64,000 nt of DNA, taken from the NCBI GenBank assembly GCA_037178625.1, contig CM074129.1, positions 2,294,001 through 2,358,000 of the forward strand, read 5' to 3'. Of the stretch, positions 32,376 to 43,981 are shown piece by piece. The position numbers and the translations under genes are program-made. Source of the DNA: Skeletonema tropicum. Taxonomy: Eukaryota; Bacillariophyta; Thalassiosirophyceae; Thalassiosirales; Thalassiosiraceae. The notes beneath the pieces are model-generated. The model ran no database searches. It saw only the letters and a program-made list of their open reading frames with translations, and was not told the origin of the DNA. The stretch's first letter is position 1; each line of letters starts with the position of its first letter.

Positions 32376-35300
32376 TAGCGTAATGGAATTTCAAAAGGGT
32401 GAAATTTCACTACTGCAACTTTCGTGAAATTTACAGGGTGAAAGTTGCACCAATTTTGGCCAACAATGAAATTTCACAAAAATTCTGGCGCGAACGGATG
32501 GTACTGAACCAACACGTAGCACAAAAATAACCTAAGACCCTTCATTCCACCAACCACCAAACCCCCAAAGAACACCACGCACCATCCAGATGATGAGTTT
32601 GTCAACTCAGCGGAGAGTAACTCTTCACCAAAATGCTGGCGACTAACAATGCAGTATTACTTATTCCTTCGTAGTAATTCAGCTTACATGCGTGTTCCTG
32701 CATTGGCATGTACCAGATGATTTTGGGCGCGGATGGCTCTTATTTTGGGTGCGGGTATGTGCACAAATCAACTTTTTGTTCACTCTGCCGTCTACCACGC
32801 TGTCATAGTTTGCCTGGCAATAACAACAACAATTCAATAATCTTCAACAATAATGCTTTTGACATGCGCCGCCAACGCCCTTTGTGGCATGAAGAACTCC
32901 CCCCTCAACAACCCGGCTGATCATCAGTGCATGATGTGTGAAGGACCAATTCATGGTGCCCTTTGCGGTAAACTCTACTGTGAGGAAATTGTGGGCAACC
33001 CATCCTACAAAAACCCTGCAGGGGATCTTAATGATCATGCAAAAACACTTGCCAACTCCCATACCGCTCTCATGTGTCTTCACTGTGTCCAACACAAGCT
33101 CACCGCTGCGGCCCCAACTGCCGATGCTGCCGTCGCTGCTGTCGATCCACCTGCCGTCGCTGCAGTCGATCCACCCGCAGCACCACCTGCTGCTGTGCCT
33201 TTTGCAGCAGCTCCGGATGCCAAAAAGCAACGAGACTCAACGCTCTATTCCCAATACGAAATCACGCCCCAACCCAATGGCAAGTTACGTATTGTATGCA
33301 AGCACTGTCCTAAGTACAACAAGTTGCTAGCGACATTTAATGCAACAAGAGCTAGAAAACATTCTCTCCACGAATGTGAAGGGTTGACATGCCCTCACAC
33401 AAGGAGACAAATCGAAGGAGGGGCTCAAGCGAATAAGAAACAAGCAACGTATCTTGCACTTCAATCCAACCCAAGTGAAACTGTTGCTGCCATGCGTAGT
33501 AATCATGGCCCCGTTGCGGTGATTGATCTACTATCCAACTCTGGGGACGTTAGTGATGTCACCAAATCCACCTCCACATCCGTTCCCCCTCGCAAGAAAA
33601 CAAAGCGTGTACCATCTGCACAAACTACTATGGAGCACACGTATGGTAAGAGCATGAACCAGGCATCTGCTGACATTGTACTCATGCACGAGGTACGAGC
33701 CATTGTCGCTCGTGGCGAGCCATTGAGTCGTCTATTGGATCCTTGGGTGCAAGCAAGCCTACACCAACGATACCCTGCCATCTTGAAGTTCATTCCAAGT
33801 GATGTTGAAACAATCTATGACAAGTATGTCATTAAAATTGATAAACAAACGACATCGGAGTTGAAATCATTTATGGCAAAAATTCCCGGACATGTAAATG
33901 TTGCGATGGATGGAGTCACTGTCTTGGGCAAACAAAAGGTACGTGATTTATGTTCTGTACAATAACTTCATTGCTTTCAATTGTCTCACTACTATTTATG
34001 TTGCCCTGCTGTATCCTCTTCTGCCTAGATCGTATACACCGTCGCGAAGAGTGACTTCTCACTCTTCCTCGAATGGAAAGATCTTGGAAGCGATAAGCAT
34101 GTTACCGAAGCCGAAATAGAGGATGCTGTGAGGGTTTGTGAAAACGTCATGAAAGAATACAATGCGAAGATTGTGAGCATTCCTGTTGATAATGCTGCAA
34201 GGCATGTTGCGGATCGAGTTGGGAAGGAACTTGAAGAAAAGTATCCAGGGATGAAGGTCATAGTTACACGCGATCCGGCTCATTGCATCGATTTGCTTAT
34301 GAAAGACCTAGCCAAGACTTCAGTTATGCAACTTGTCATAAAGTATGCTAGGAAAGTCAGGGACTTCGTGAAGATTGATCGCATTGATTCTTTCCGACGC
34401 AGCGCAGCTCTAGTGGATGAGCTCGTGTTTTACTCCAAAGTTTTCTGCCCCGTGGAGACACGGATGAACCTTCTACATGACGTTGTTGTGAGCGCTCGCA
34501 AGTGTCGTGACTTTCTTCTTGTACTTCCTGGCAAGGCGGAGTATCAAAAGTATCGTAGTGAGCGCACTGCAACAAAGCAAGCTGAGTTGGATGAGCTGAT
34601 GGAGCACTTCAAGAAGGAAAATATTTGGAAGATGTTTGATGTTGTTATTGCCTTCACGCTCCCTTTCAAGGAAGCACATTTGGCTTGTTCCCGCAAGGAT
34701 ATGCCACTTAGTGCTTACCCCCTCTTGGTTCAAGCGCTGCGCAATGATATTAACAAGTGTCTCACTCCCGAGTTTGATGAACTTCTTGGTCAGGGCTCAA
34801 GAGCAGAAGTTGCTGGTATGATCCGTGAACGTTTCAATATGGATGGTGTTGATCCCAGCGGACTGAAGGTTGGTTTACTCGATGAGCATCACTTGATGTG
34901 TTTCCTCTGTGACCCAAACTCTCGTGTGTGGAGGGAGTTGTTCTACCTGCAGACTAACAAGGCTGCGCTCGTAAGGAAGATGATCGAGTGGTATGTGCCT
35001 TTGGGTGAAGATGGTTCTGATGAGATGCGGAGGAGAGTTAAAAAGGATTTTGAGGACTTTGATACTCAAAACAATGACTGGTTTCATTCTTTTGACGTTC
35101 CACTTCCATCGCTTCCATCTTTGGAACAGCTGCAACAGAACAACAAGTCTTTTAGTATCAAAAATGTGGTACAGTATGTGGAATCAACTGGTGCTATTTC
35201 TGGTCGCATCACGTGGTTTGAATGTTATGCAGGATCATCTGACTTCTATCGATTGGTTGCTAAGCCTCTAATGTCTATGGGAACTGTCGGATCGATGGAT

Positions 35301-35614
35301 TGTGAGCGTAGGGCCAAACCTCTGAAGAACAGCATTCTTGTGAAGGATAGGAATAGGATGAAGGATCCAACTGGTGTTGCACTTCTTCGAGGGAAGGAAA
35401 ACCTCCGTCATATCATGGATGCGAAGAAGATGCTTGGAAAGAAGCTTGCTGACAGTCTCTCTTAGAGTGATGTGTTGACTGCAGAGTGCAAAGTATTACG
35501 ACTATCTCAGGATAAGCTAGAGTGAAATTTAATCCCTTGAAATTTCTGAAATTTCTGAAATTTCAACCTGCAATTTTCAACCCCCTCCAAAAATGGTGAA
35601 ATTCCATTACGCTA
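32376..35614 (+). mobile_element. Complete hAT DNA transposon, 3239 bp
   Basis: 18-bp perfect terminal inverted repeats (TAGCGTAATGGAATTTCA at 32376-32393, inverse at 35597-35614). An exact 8-bp target-site duplication CCTGCCCG stands at 32368-32375 and 35615-35622. Subterminal regions carry repeated GAAATTTC words. One two-exon transposase gene with intact frames lies inside. All parts needed for autonomous movement appear present. Confidence 0.95.
32853..35465 (+). CDS. hAT-superfamily transposase (two exons)
   Basis: Exons 32853-33938 and 34029-35465 join through a GTACGT...TGCCTAG intron of 90 nt, giving 840 residues. The N-terminus has Cys/His-rich segments (HQCMMCEGPIHGALCGKLYC) and a BED-like finger (CKHCPKYN with ARKHSLHEC) for DNA binding. 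The RNase-H-like catalytic core begins around NVAMDGVTVLG and continues through VSIPVDNAARHVAD and VTRDPAHCIDLLMKDL, in the manner of DUF659-type hAT enzymes. The C-terminal GTVGSMDCERRAKPLKNSIL corresponds to the hAT dimerisation region. The frame is fully open, so the element may be active or only recently silenced. Confidence 0.9.
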
Positions 35615-35646
35615 CCTGCCCGGCCGAGAACCCTTGCTATTGGCGG

Positions 35647-37405
35647 CACGCTGTAGTCCTCGGTTTATAGATTCCCTCGATTGGGTGCGAAAAATAATTT
35701 TTTTCAGAAAAGTCCGCGATTTGGTTTTGGCGGGAGAATGTTCGGGAATCTATAACCTCTGAGAGCTCGTGCAGATTTTCAACACTGCCAGGCCGAACAG
35801 GGTTGAAATACATATGCCAAATCACCCTCATATGCAGTCGAATTGAGCGCATTGAGGACTAATGCCTCCCAGTATCGATTCCGACGCATCGTCCAACGGT
35901 CCCCATAGCCCTCTGCCATGTCCTGGCCATGGTGGATCCAGACAACGGCTATTTCTTCGGTCGAAATAGAGTCAAAAGAGGACGAAAATGAGCGAAATTT
36001 CGACGCCGCCGATCCAACATCGCTTTTGACTTCCATTGATTTCGTTTCTCGAAGTGTTTGGCTCACAGCAATTGGAGTGCCTTCCAGATGGTATTGGCGA
36101 GTTGAGCAATAGATTTACGTGCAACAGTCGAAGAGGTGGATGTGCATGAGGAGAAAGGAAGACGCGGGGTTCATCGTTTTCGTTGGCAACATAAAATGTT
36201 TGATTAGAGAATCACACATGCTGAATGAGCTAGAAGTACATTCACAGGAGTTGGCGGCAATGATGGTCAACTTCAGCTAAGGAGACAAGACTCGCATCTA
36301 TGAAGAGCGAGGAAAAGTTGTACGACAAGAATGGAGTGCGAAAAGAAGAAAGCAATTGTTGCTGAAATAATTATCTGGAGAGACGTCGAAAGAGAAGTTG
36401 AATTGTGGCGAACCGGGGTAGAAGGGATTCCATTGAAATAATGTAGAAATAGATTAAGTAATTATACATTTCATTAACATTAATATCTTTTACACGGAGG
36501 CGCGACTACGATCCTCAAAGAAGTTGTTCGTCAAGAAACCTTCTACTTCTCTGACCTTTCCAGGTTCTCTATATCGCGGTGATCGAATACGTTGTGCGCT
36601 GTATCAAACACAGATTGATCGTGCCTTCAAATAGCATCGGAGATAAATCTCTCCTCTCTCAACCTCGCCCTCGCCTTCACTGAATGTAACAGGACGTACC
36701 AGATGCTCAGACTTCTTATTTGGAACAATGTTCATATATCCTCCTTTCCTCGATCTCGATCTCAATCCTTCTCCTATTTCTATGTTTTGGGTATCTTGAT
36801 TGTAAGTCAATGCAATCGTTTGTTGTTTGTTCGGCTTCTCTTTCTGTTTCGCATGATTGGGAGTGTCTGACGGGTGTTCGCTTCGTTTGCTCTGTAGCAT
36901 ATTTTCATTGCATTCACGATTCGGTTTCGCCGCTGTGATTGGATAGTCTTCTGGCATCACTCACAGTGAAGATGCCTGTTGCCGCTCCGATTCATTGCCA
37001 TTAGTGTTGTTAAGGAGACAGGTCGAGTTCGAGTAGTGGTGTGATAGGTAACATCTTTTGCTCTTCCCCTCGACGTTTCATCCGCCGATGGAGATGAATA
37101 AAAGCCGTTAATTTCTCCCTCTCCGCTCATAATAGGGGCTTCGGTGGCGCTGGGTGTTGGCAATCGATAGGGAGAGGGGTTGAGAAGGTGTTCCGGTGGT
37201 TCGACATGGTCATTGCCGGCCAAAAGTGGATCATTGATGTCGAAAGGGTGATATTTCAACCCTGTTCAGCCTGGGCGGGTTGAAAATCTGCACGAGCTCT
37301 CAGAGGTTATACGCTCCCAAGCTTCCCTCCAAAAATAATATCGTGGCGCAAAAAATATAGCGGGGTGAAAAATTCGAAGAGCGTATCACCGAGGACTACA
37401 GCGTG
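35647..37405. mobile_element. Long-TIR DNA element (~1.76 kb) with captured-looking coding fragments
   Basis: Ends CACGCTGTAGTCCTCGGT and its inverse (37388-37405). The terminal repeats extend about 165 bp, including a shared block with AACCTCTGAGAGCTCGTGC. Flanks ATTGGCGG and ACTGGCGG look like an 8-bp target duplication with one mismatch. Minus-strand frames inside (37259-36957, 36960-36604, 36066-35779) contain protein-like stretches such as EGEINGFYSSPSADETS and YNQDTQNIEIGEG but no transposase signature, so it is probably non-autonomous. Confidence 0.75.
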
Positions 37406-37899
37406 ACTGGCGGGAACAAATGGTACCGTCGCCGCGGTACCATTTAGCAATTTTCACGCACAAAACACTAGCAACATGAAAAGAGTCATAAAAATGGCCA
37501 TCATACTCGACAAAAATACATAAAGTAAGCTAAACGTAACATCCCAAACAATATATACATTATTTGTTGCAAAAGAAACTATAATTCGTCGATATGGATC
37601 ACCTATCGACAAATTTGAACTCAATAACTGCGATTTCGATCTAGAATGACGCATGCCTACCTCTTATATGCTACTGCTGCTGTGCGAGCATACTACATAT
37701 AACGTTGACCAGTGGTTCTATCGAAAGCTATTAGTCTCTACTATCATATTTTGCTCGGGGGCTGGGTTGGGGGGGCGACATGGAGGCGCAGAACCACCAC
37801 GTAAGGGTTAGAATCATGTTTGTTGTGTTTTGTTAGTGTTTTGTGTGAGAATTAGCCACGGTACCATTTTTGTCAAGGTACGATTTAGTTCCCGCCAGT
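37406..37899. mobile_element. TIR element remnant beginning ACTGGCGGGAAC
   Basis: Ends are inverted (ACTGGCGGGAAC and GTTCCCGCCAGT), with further paired blocks inside (GGTACCGT; CACAAAACACTA). The bases GCTAYTGGCGG before 35647 resemble the inverse of the right terminus, so the 35647-37405 element probably inserted near this element's left end. No coding capacity. Confidence 0.65.
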
Positions 37900-38182
37900 A
37901 GCTTGCCCCTGCGTTTCTCTACTCTTTCAGTTGATCGTTTGCCGACCAATGCACTCATTGCATTGTGTGGGTTTTCGCCATTGACCTAGATGGTTTCCTC
38001 ACTGTATCCCATGAGTGGAGAGAAGGACAGAGACGATGACGAGCAAGAGTCAAGGTCCAGTCGTTGACTTGAGCGCTCAGATACTGCTCAGATCTCTGGC
38101 CGGCTGGACTCAGTTACAGAGAAAACTGGTACAATACAATAACAAAAAGAAGTGGAGTGGAGTGGAATAATAAAGTTCATTA
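37900..38182. other. Left flank of the tandem gene array
   Basis: No gene; contains GTGGAGTGGAGTGGAATA directly before the array. Confidence 0.4.
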
Positions 38183-38380
38183 CCCCGCACCAACCGAAAT
38201 GCTGGACACAGCTAAAGCAGACTAATATCAATATTGTATCGCACCTACTTATCATTATCGTCTAAAAGGATTTCTTCTCTTTTGTCCGTTCTTCACTTGT
38301 ATCTAGAACTAAAAGGATTTCTTCTCTATCCTATTCGTATTCATTCTGCTCTCAAACTCTTCACAAATATACAGACGACA

Positions 38381-39417
38381 TTACTTGTGCTTTCCCTTAA
38401 GCCAGATTCCGGTGGACCAGGAGTCTTTCTCGCAGTACCAGCCATCCGAAATCTTTCCGGCCATCTGCAAGTTGTATCCACAGATGAAGCAGCACCCCTC
38501 CCATCCATCATACGAAAAACCTTGAGAAAAGGTGACACCTGCGCTCTGAAGGACGTTTGCCTCGGCCCCAGACTGTGACAAGGTGCCACCCCACTGGGAG
38601 TTCCAGTCTGCTGCACTTAAGTGAAACGAACCACCACATCCCCAGACCTTCTCATCATTCCAGTCGCCCCAGTAGCGGTTCATACTAATGATATGGCCAT
38701 CTGATGACTTTCCGCAACCACAAGCGCCACCATTTCCGGTGCATGAGGTTACGGGCGAGGTTTTGGCCTTTGCTGGACAGCACACTCGTGAAACCTCCCT
38801 TGACAGGTTGCTTCCAAGCTCGAGCCAGTCACTCCCACAGTGCTTCTGGTAGCTTCCGCTCCCATGGTGCTCCCATGGTGCTCCCATGCCTCAACACACG
38901 TTCCGGAAGAGGCACGGATCCAAGTCACCTTATCATTCCACCAGGTCCCACCAAGGTTGTAGCACTCGCCAGCTTTGGGGTGAAAATAATACCCATCTGC
39001 CCAAATCGCGCAGTCTGAGCCTCCCAGCTCACGTCCATGTCCATGTTCTACGTCGACGTCATCAAAGTCAAAGGGAACTTCCTGGGCTTCGATGTCTTCG
39101 AGTAGTGGCCACTGGTGTTCTTCGTCATCACCAGGCTCGTTTACAGACACTGGGGTCATCGCCGTGCCTTGGGCTTGGGGAGTCTCTTCAATAGCCTCAA
39201 CCTCAATGCTGCTCTTAAGTTCAGCATTATCTGCCTTCAAGCCTCGGTCATTTGCCTCAGATACAAGTTCGTCCATCTCAGCTTCCAACCGAGAGACGCC
39301 CGAGGTGGCTCGTTCCTTTTCAATGCTCTGAGGGGCCCCACGGGTGCCTGAAGCAAAAGCAACGTGTGCATTGGATGAAAGGAGAAGCAAAAGTGCAGAT
39401 GAATGAGAAAGGTTCAT
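38381..39417 (-). pseudogene. Secreted cysteine-rich protein, array copy 1 (11-bp duplication)
   Basis: Has the same start, signal peptide and C-terminus as the intact copies. An 11-bp tandem duplication of CCATGGTGCTC near 38865-38885 shifts the frame in the middle of the protein, right after EAWEHHGS, so that the N-terminal product ends about 70 codons later in unrelated sequence. Outside this event, it differs from the others by single substitutions (for example Thr instead of Ala in SSGACVEAW). Confidence 0.9.
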
Positions 39418-40257
39418 GGCTGTATAATGTTATGAGTTGGTAGTTCGTCTAATCGATGTTTAGAATGTTGGTGTAGTTGTAGTTGTTTTTATGTCTTCAA
39501 TTTCTGTTTGTGTGGAAGGTATGAGCTTGATCTTGATCTTGCCCCAGCCAGACATCGTATCAGTATTATCTTGATCCTCTAGAGTAGACGTGCAGCGCCG
39601 AATGCATGAACTTGCTTGCTAACTAGAGGAGTACTTGCCTCATTGCATTGTAGAGTCGTGCAGCGCTGAATAAAAGCAAGAACTCTGGTGCCCCGCCATC
39701 TGACTCTTATCCCCTGCTGCCTCTCTTCCACTTTCTTCCGTTCCCGCACTTCCAATACCGCAGCGACTATATACCAGTTTAGAGTACATAGGATGTAGCG
39801 AGCATTGTCTCATTCATCCTTTTCAGTTTGAAACTGAAGCAAGCAGTTGATAGAGGCAAAGAATTTGGATTATATGATATTTCGTTAGTGTGAAGAATAG
39901 AATGAGTAACATAGAATTAGAATTAGAAGCTAGATCACTTCAACGATTTTAAGATTTGGCCAATGTATTTGTACGAATTACTGCTACTGCTTGGTTGAAA
40001 GAGCAAACCAATATGAACTAAAGTACAATATAATATGTCGGCTGGTTTATTCAATGATACCCCGCACCAACCGAAATGCTGGACACAGCTAAAGCAGACT
40101 AATATCAATATTGTATCGCACCTACTTATCATTATCGTCTAAAAGGATTTCTTCTCTTTTGTCCGTTCTTCACTTGTATCTAGAACTAAAAGGATTTCTT
40201 CTCTATCCTATTCGTATTCATTCTGCTCTCAAACTCTTCACAAATATACAGACGACA

Positions 40258-41283
40258 TTACTTGTGCTTTCCCTTAAGCCAGATTCCGGTGGACCAGGAG
40301 TCTTTCTCGCAGTACCAGCCATCCGAAATCTTTCCGGCCATCTGCAAGTTGTATCCACAGATGAAGCAGCACCCCTCCCATCCATCATACGAAAAACCTT
40401 GAGAAAAGGTGACACCTGCGCTCTGAAGGACGTTTGCCTCGGCCCCAGACTGTGACAAGGTGCCACCCCACTGGGAGTTCCAGTCTGCTGCACTTAAGTG
40501 AAACGAACCACCACATCCCCAGACCTTCTCATCATTCCAGTCGCCCCAGTAGCGGTTCATACTAATGATATGGCCATCTGATGACTTTCCGCAACCACAA
40601 GCGCCACCATTTCCGGTGCATGAGGTTACGGGCGAGGTTTTGGCCTTTGCTGGACAGCACACTCGTGAAACCTCCCTTGACAGGTTGCTTCCAAGCTCGA
40701 GCCAGTCACTCCCACAGTGCTTCTGGTAGCTTCCGCTCCCATGGTGCTCCCATGCCTCAACACACGCTCCGGAAGAGGCACGGATCCAAGTCACCTTATC
40801 ATTCCACCAGGTCCCACCAAGGTTGTAGCACTCGCCAGCTTTGGGGTGAAAATAATACCCATCTGCCCAAATCGCGCAGTCTGAGCCTCCCAGCTCACGT
40901 CCATGTCCATGTTCTACGTCGACGTCATCAAAGTCAAAGGGAACTTCCTGGTCCTCGATGTCTTCGAGTAGTGGCCACTGGTGTTCTTCGTCATCACCAG
41001 GCTCGTTTACAGACACTGGGGTCATCGCCGTGCCTTGGGCTTGGGGAGTCTCTTCAATAGCCTCAACCTCAATGCTGCTCTTAAGTTCAGCATTATCTGC
41101 CTTCAAGCCTCGGTCATTTGCCTCAGATACAAGTTCGTTCATCTCAGCTTCCAACCGAGAGACGCCCGAGGTGGCTCGTTCCTTTTCAATGCTCTGAGGG
41201 GCCCCACGGGTGCCTGAAGCAAAAGCAACGTGTGCATTGGATGAAAGGAGAAGCAAAAGTGCAGATGAATGAGAAAGGTTCAT
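40258..41283 (-). CDS. Secreted cysteine-rich protein, array copy 2 (intact)
   Basis: 341 residues. The signal peptide MNLSHSSALLLLLSSNAHVA with an ASG cleavage region is followed by an acidic, Glu-rich propeptide-like segment (residues ~30-125). A C-terminal domain of about 210 residues has 14 cysteines. Aromatic repeats (WADGYYFHP, GGTWWNDKVTW, NRYWGDWNDEKVW, SYDGWEGCCFICGY) suggest an extracellular disulphide-rich fold, perhaps carbohydrate-binding. I do not recognise the family. No membrane anchor follows the signal peptide, so secretion to the cell wall or medium is likely. Copy-specific changes include Asn for Asp in AEMNEL and Asp for Ala in EDQEV. Upstream (higher coordinates) lie two CAGCGCYG-type sites about 180 and 250 bases from the ATG. 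Confidence 0.9.
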   Translation of the reverse strand: MNLSHSSALLLLLSSNAHVAFASGTRGAPQSIEKERATSGVSRLEAEMNELVSEANDRGLKADNAELKSSIEVEAIEETPQAQGTAMTPVSVNEPGDDEEHQWPLLEDIEDQEVPFDFDDVDVEHGHGRELGGSDCAIWADGYYFHPKAGECYNLGGTWWNDKVTWIRASSGACVEAWEHHGSGSYQKHCGSDWLELGSNLSREVSRVCCPAKAKTSPVTSCTGNGGACGCGKSSDGHIISMNRYWGDWNDEKVWGCGGSFHLSAADWNSQWGGTLSQSGAEANVLQSAGVTFSQGFSYDGWEGCCFICGYNLQMAGKISDGWYCEKDSWSTGIWLKGKHK

Positions 41284-42123
41284 GGCTGTATAATGTTATG
41301 AGTTGGTAGTTCGTCTAATCGATGTTTAGAATGTTGGTGTAGTTGTAGTTGTTTTTATGTCTTCAATTTCTGTTTGTGTGGAAGGTATGAGCTTGATCTT
41401 GATCTTGCCCCAGCCAGACATCGTATCAGTATTATCTTGATCCTCTAGAGTAGACGTGCAGCGCCGAATGCATGAACTTGCTTGCTAACTAGAGGAGTAC
41501 TTGCCTCATTGCATTGTAGAGTCGTGCAGCGCTGAATAAAAGCAAGAACTCTGGTGCCCCGCCATCTGACTCTTATCCCCTGCTGCCTCTCTTCCACTTT
41601 CTTCCGTTCCCGCACTTCCAATACCGCAGCGACTATATACCAGTTTAGAGTACATAGTATGTAGCGAGCATTGTCTCATTCATCCTTTTCAGTTTGAAAC
41701 TGAAGCAAGCAGTTGATAGAGGCAAAGAATTTGGATTATATGATATTTCGTTAGTGTGAAGAATAGAATGAGTAACATAGAATTAGAATTAGAAGCTAGA
41801 TCACTTCAACGATTTTAAGATTTGGCCAATGTATTTGTACGAATTACTGCTACTGCTTGGTTGAAAGAGCAAACCAATATGAACTAAAGTACAATATAAT
41901 ATGTCGGCTGGTTTATTCAATGATACCCCGCACCAACCGAAATGCTGGACACAGCTAAAGCAGACTAATATCAATATTGTATCGCACCTACTTATCATTA
42001 TCGTCTAAAAGGATTTCTTCTCTTTTGTCCGTTCTTCACTTGTATCTAGAACTAAAAGGATTTCTTCTCTATCCTATTCGTATTCATTCTGCTCTCAAAC
42101 TCTTCACAAATATACAGACGACA

Positions 42124-43147
42124 TTACTTGTGCTTTCCCTTAAGCCAGATTCCGGTGGACCAGGAGTCTTTCTCGCAGTACCAGCCATCCGAAATCTTTC
42201 CGGCCATCTGCAAGTTGTATCCACAGATGAAGCAGCACCCCTCCCATCCATCATACGAAAAACCTTGAGAAAAGGTGACACCTGCGCTCTGAAGGACGTT
42301 TGCCTCGGCCCCAGACTGTGACAAGGTGCCACCCCACTGGGAGTTCCAGTCTGCTGCACTTAAGTGAAACGAACCACCACATCCCCAGACCTTCTCATCA
42401 TTCCAGTCGCCCCAGTAGCGGTTCATACTAATGATATGGCCATCTGATGACTTTCCGCAACCACAAGCGCCACCATTTCCGGTGCATGAGGTTACGGGCG
42501 AGGTTTTGGCCTTTGCTGGACAGCACACTCGTGAAACCTCCCTTGACAGGTTGCTTCCAAGCTCGAGCCAGTCACTCCCACAGTGCTTCTGGTAGCTTCC
42601 GCTCCCATGGTGCTCCCATGCCTCAACACACGCTCCGGAAGAGGCACGGATCCAAGTCACCTTATCATTCCACCAGGTCCCACCAAGGTTGTAGCACTCG
42701 CCAGCTTTGGGGTGAAAATAATACCCATCTGCCCAAATCGCGCAGTCTGAGCCTCCCAGCTCACGTCCATGTCCATGTTCTACGTCGACGTCATCAAAGT
42801 CAAAGGGAACTTCCTGGGCTTCGATGTCTTCGAGTAGTGGCCACTGGTGTTCTTCGTCATCACCAGGCTCGTTTACAGACACTGGGGTCATCGCCGTGCC
42901 TTGGGCTTGGGGAGTCTCTTCAATAGCCTCAACCTCAATGCTGCTCTTAAGTTCAGCATTATCTGCCTTCAAGCCTCGGTCATTTGCCTCAGATACAAGT
43001 TCGTCCATCTCAGCTTCCAACCGAGAGACGCCCGAGGTGGCTCGTTCCTTTTCAATGCTCTGAGGGGCCCCGGGTGCCTGAAGCAAAAGCAACGTGTGCA
43101 TTGGATGAAAGGAGAAGCAAAAGTGCAGATGAATGAGAAAGGTTCAT
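42124..43147 (-). pseudogene. Secreted cysteine-rich protein, array copy 3 (2-base deletion, signal peptide out of frame)
   Basis: A 2-base deletion near 43070 (GGCCCCGGGT where other copies have GGCCCCACGGGT) puts the normal start at 43147 out of frame with the rest. The mature region remains fully open from another ATG at 43101, giving 325 residues beginning MHTLLLLQAPG. That product lacks a proper signal peptide, so it would be cytosolic if made. The cysteine domain is otherwise identical to copy 4. Confidence 0.85.
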
Positions 43148-43981
43148 GGCTGTATAATGTTATGAGTTGGTAGTTCGTCTAATCGATGTTTAGAATGTTG
43201 GTGTAGTTGTAGTTGTTTTTATGTCTTCAATTTCTGTTTGTGTGGAAGGTATGAGCTTGATCTTGATCTTGCCCCAGCCAGACATCGTATCAGTATTATC
43301 TTGATCCTCTAGAGTAGACGTGCAGCGCCGAATGCATGAACTTGCTTGCTAACTAGAGGAGTACTTGCCTCATTGCATTGTAGAGTCGTGCAGCGCTGAA
43401 TAAAAGCAAGAACTCTGGTGCCCCGCCATCTGACTCTTATCCCCTGCTGCCTCTCTTCCACTTTCTTCCGTTCCCGCACTTCCAATACCGCAGCGACTAT
43501 ATACCAGTTTAGAGTACATAGTATGTAGCGAGCATTGTCTCATTCATCCTTTTCAGTTTGAAACTGAAGCAAGCAGTTGATAGAGGCAAAGAATTTGGAT
43601 TATATGATATTTCGTTAGTGTGAAGAATAGAATGAGTAACATAGAATTAGAAGCTAGATCACTTCAACGATTTTAAGATTTGGCCAATGTATTTGTACGA
43701 ATTACTGCTACTGCTTGGTTGAAAGAGCAAACCAATATGAACTAAAGTACAATATAATATGTCGGCTGGTTTATTCAATGATACCCCGCACCAACCGAAA
43801 TGCTGGACACAGCTAAAGCAGACTAATATCAATATTGTATCGCACCTACTTATCATTATCGTCTAAAAGGATTTCTTCTCTTTTGTCCGTTCTTCACTTG
43901 TATCTAGAACTAAAAGGATTTCTTCTCTATCCTATTCGTATTCATTCTGCTCTCAAACTCTTCACAAATATACAGACGACA

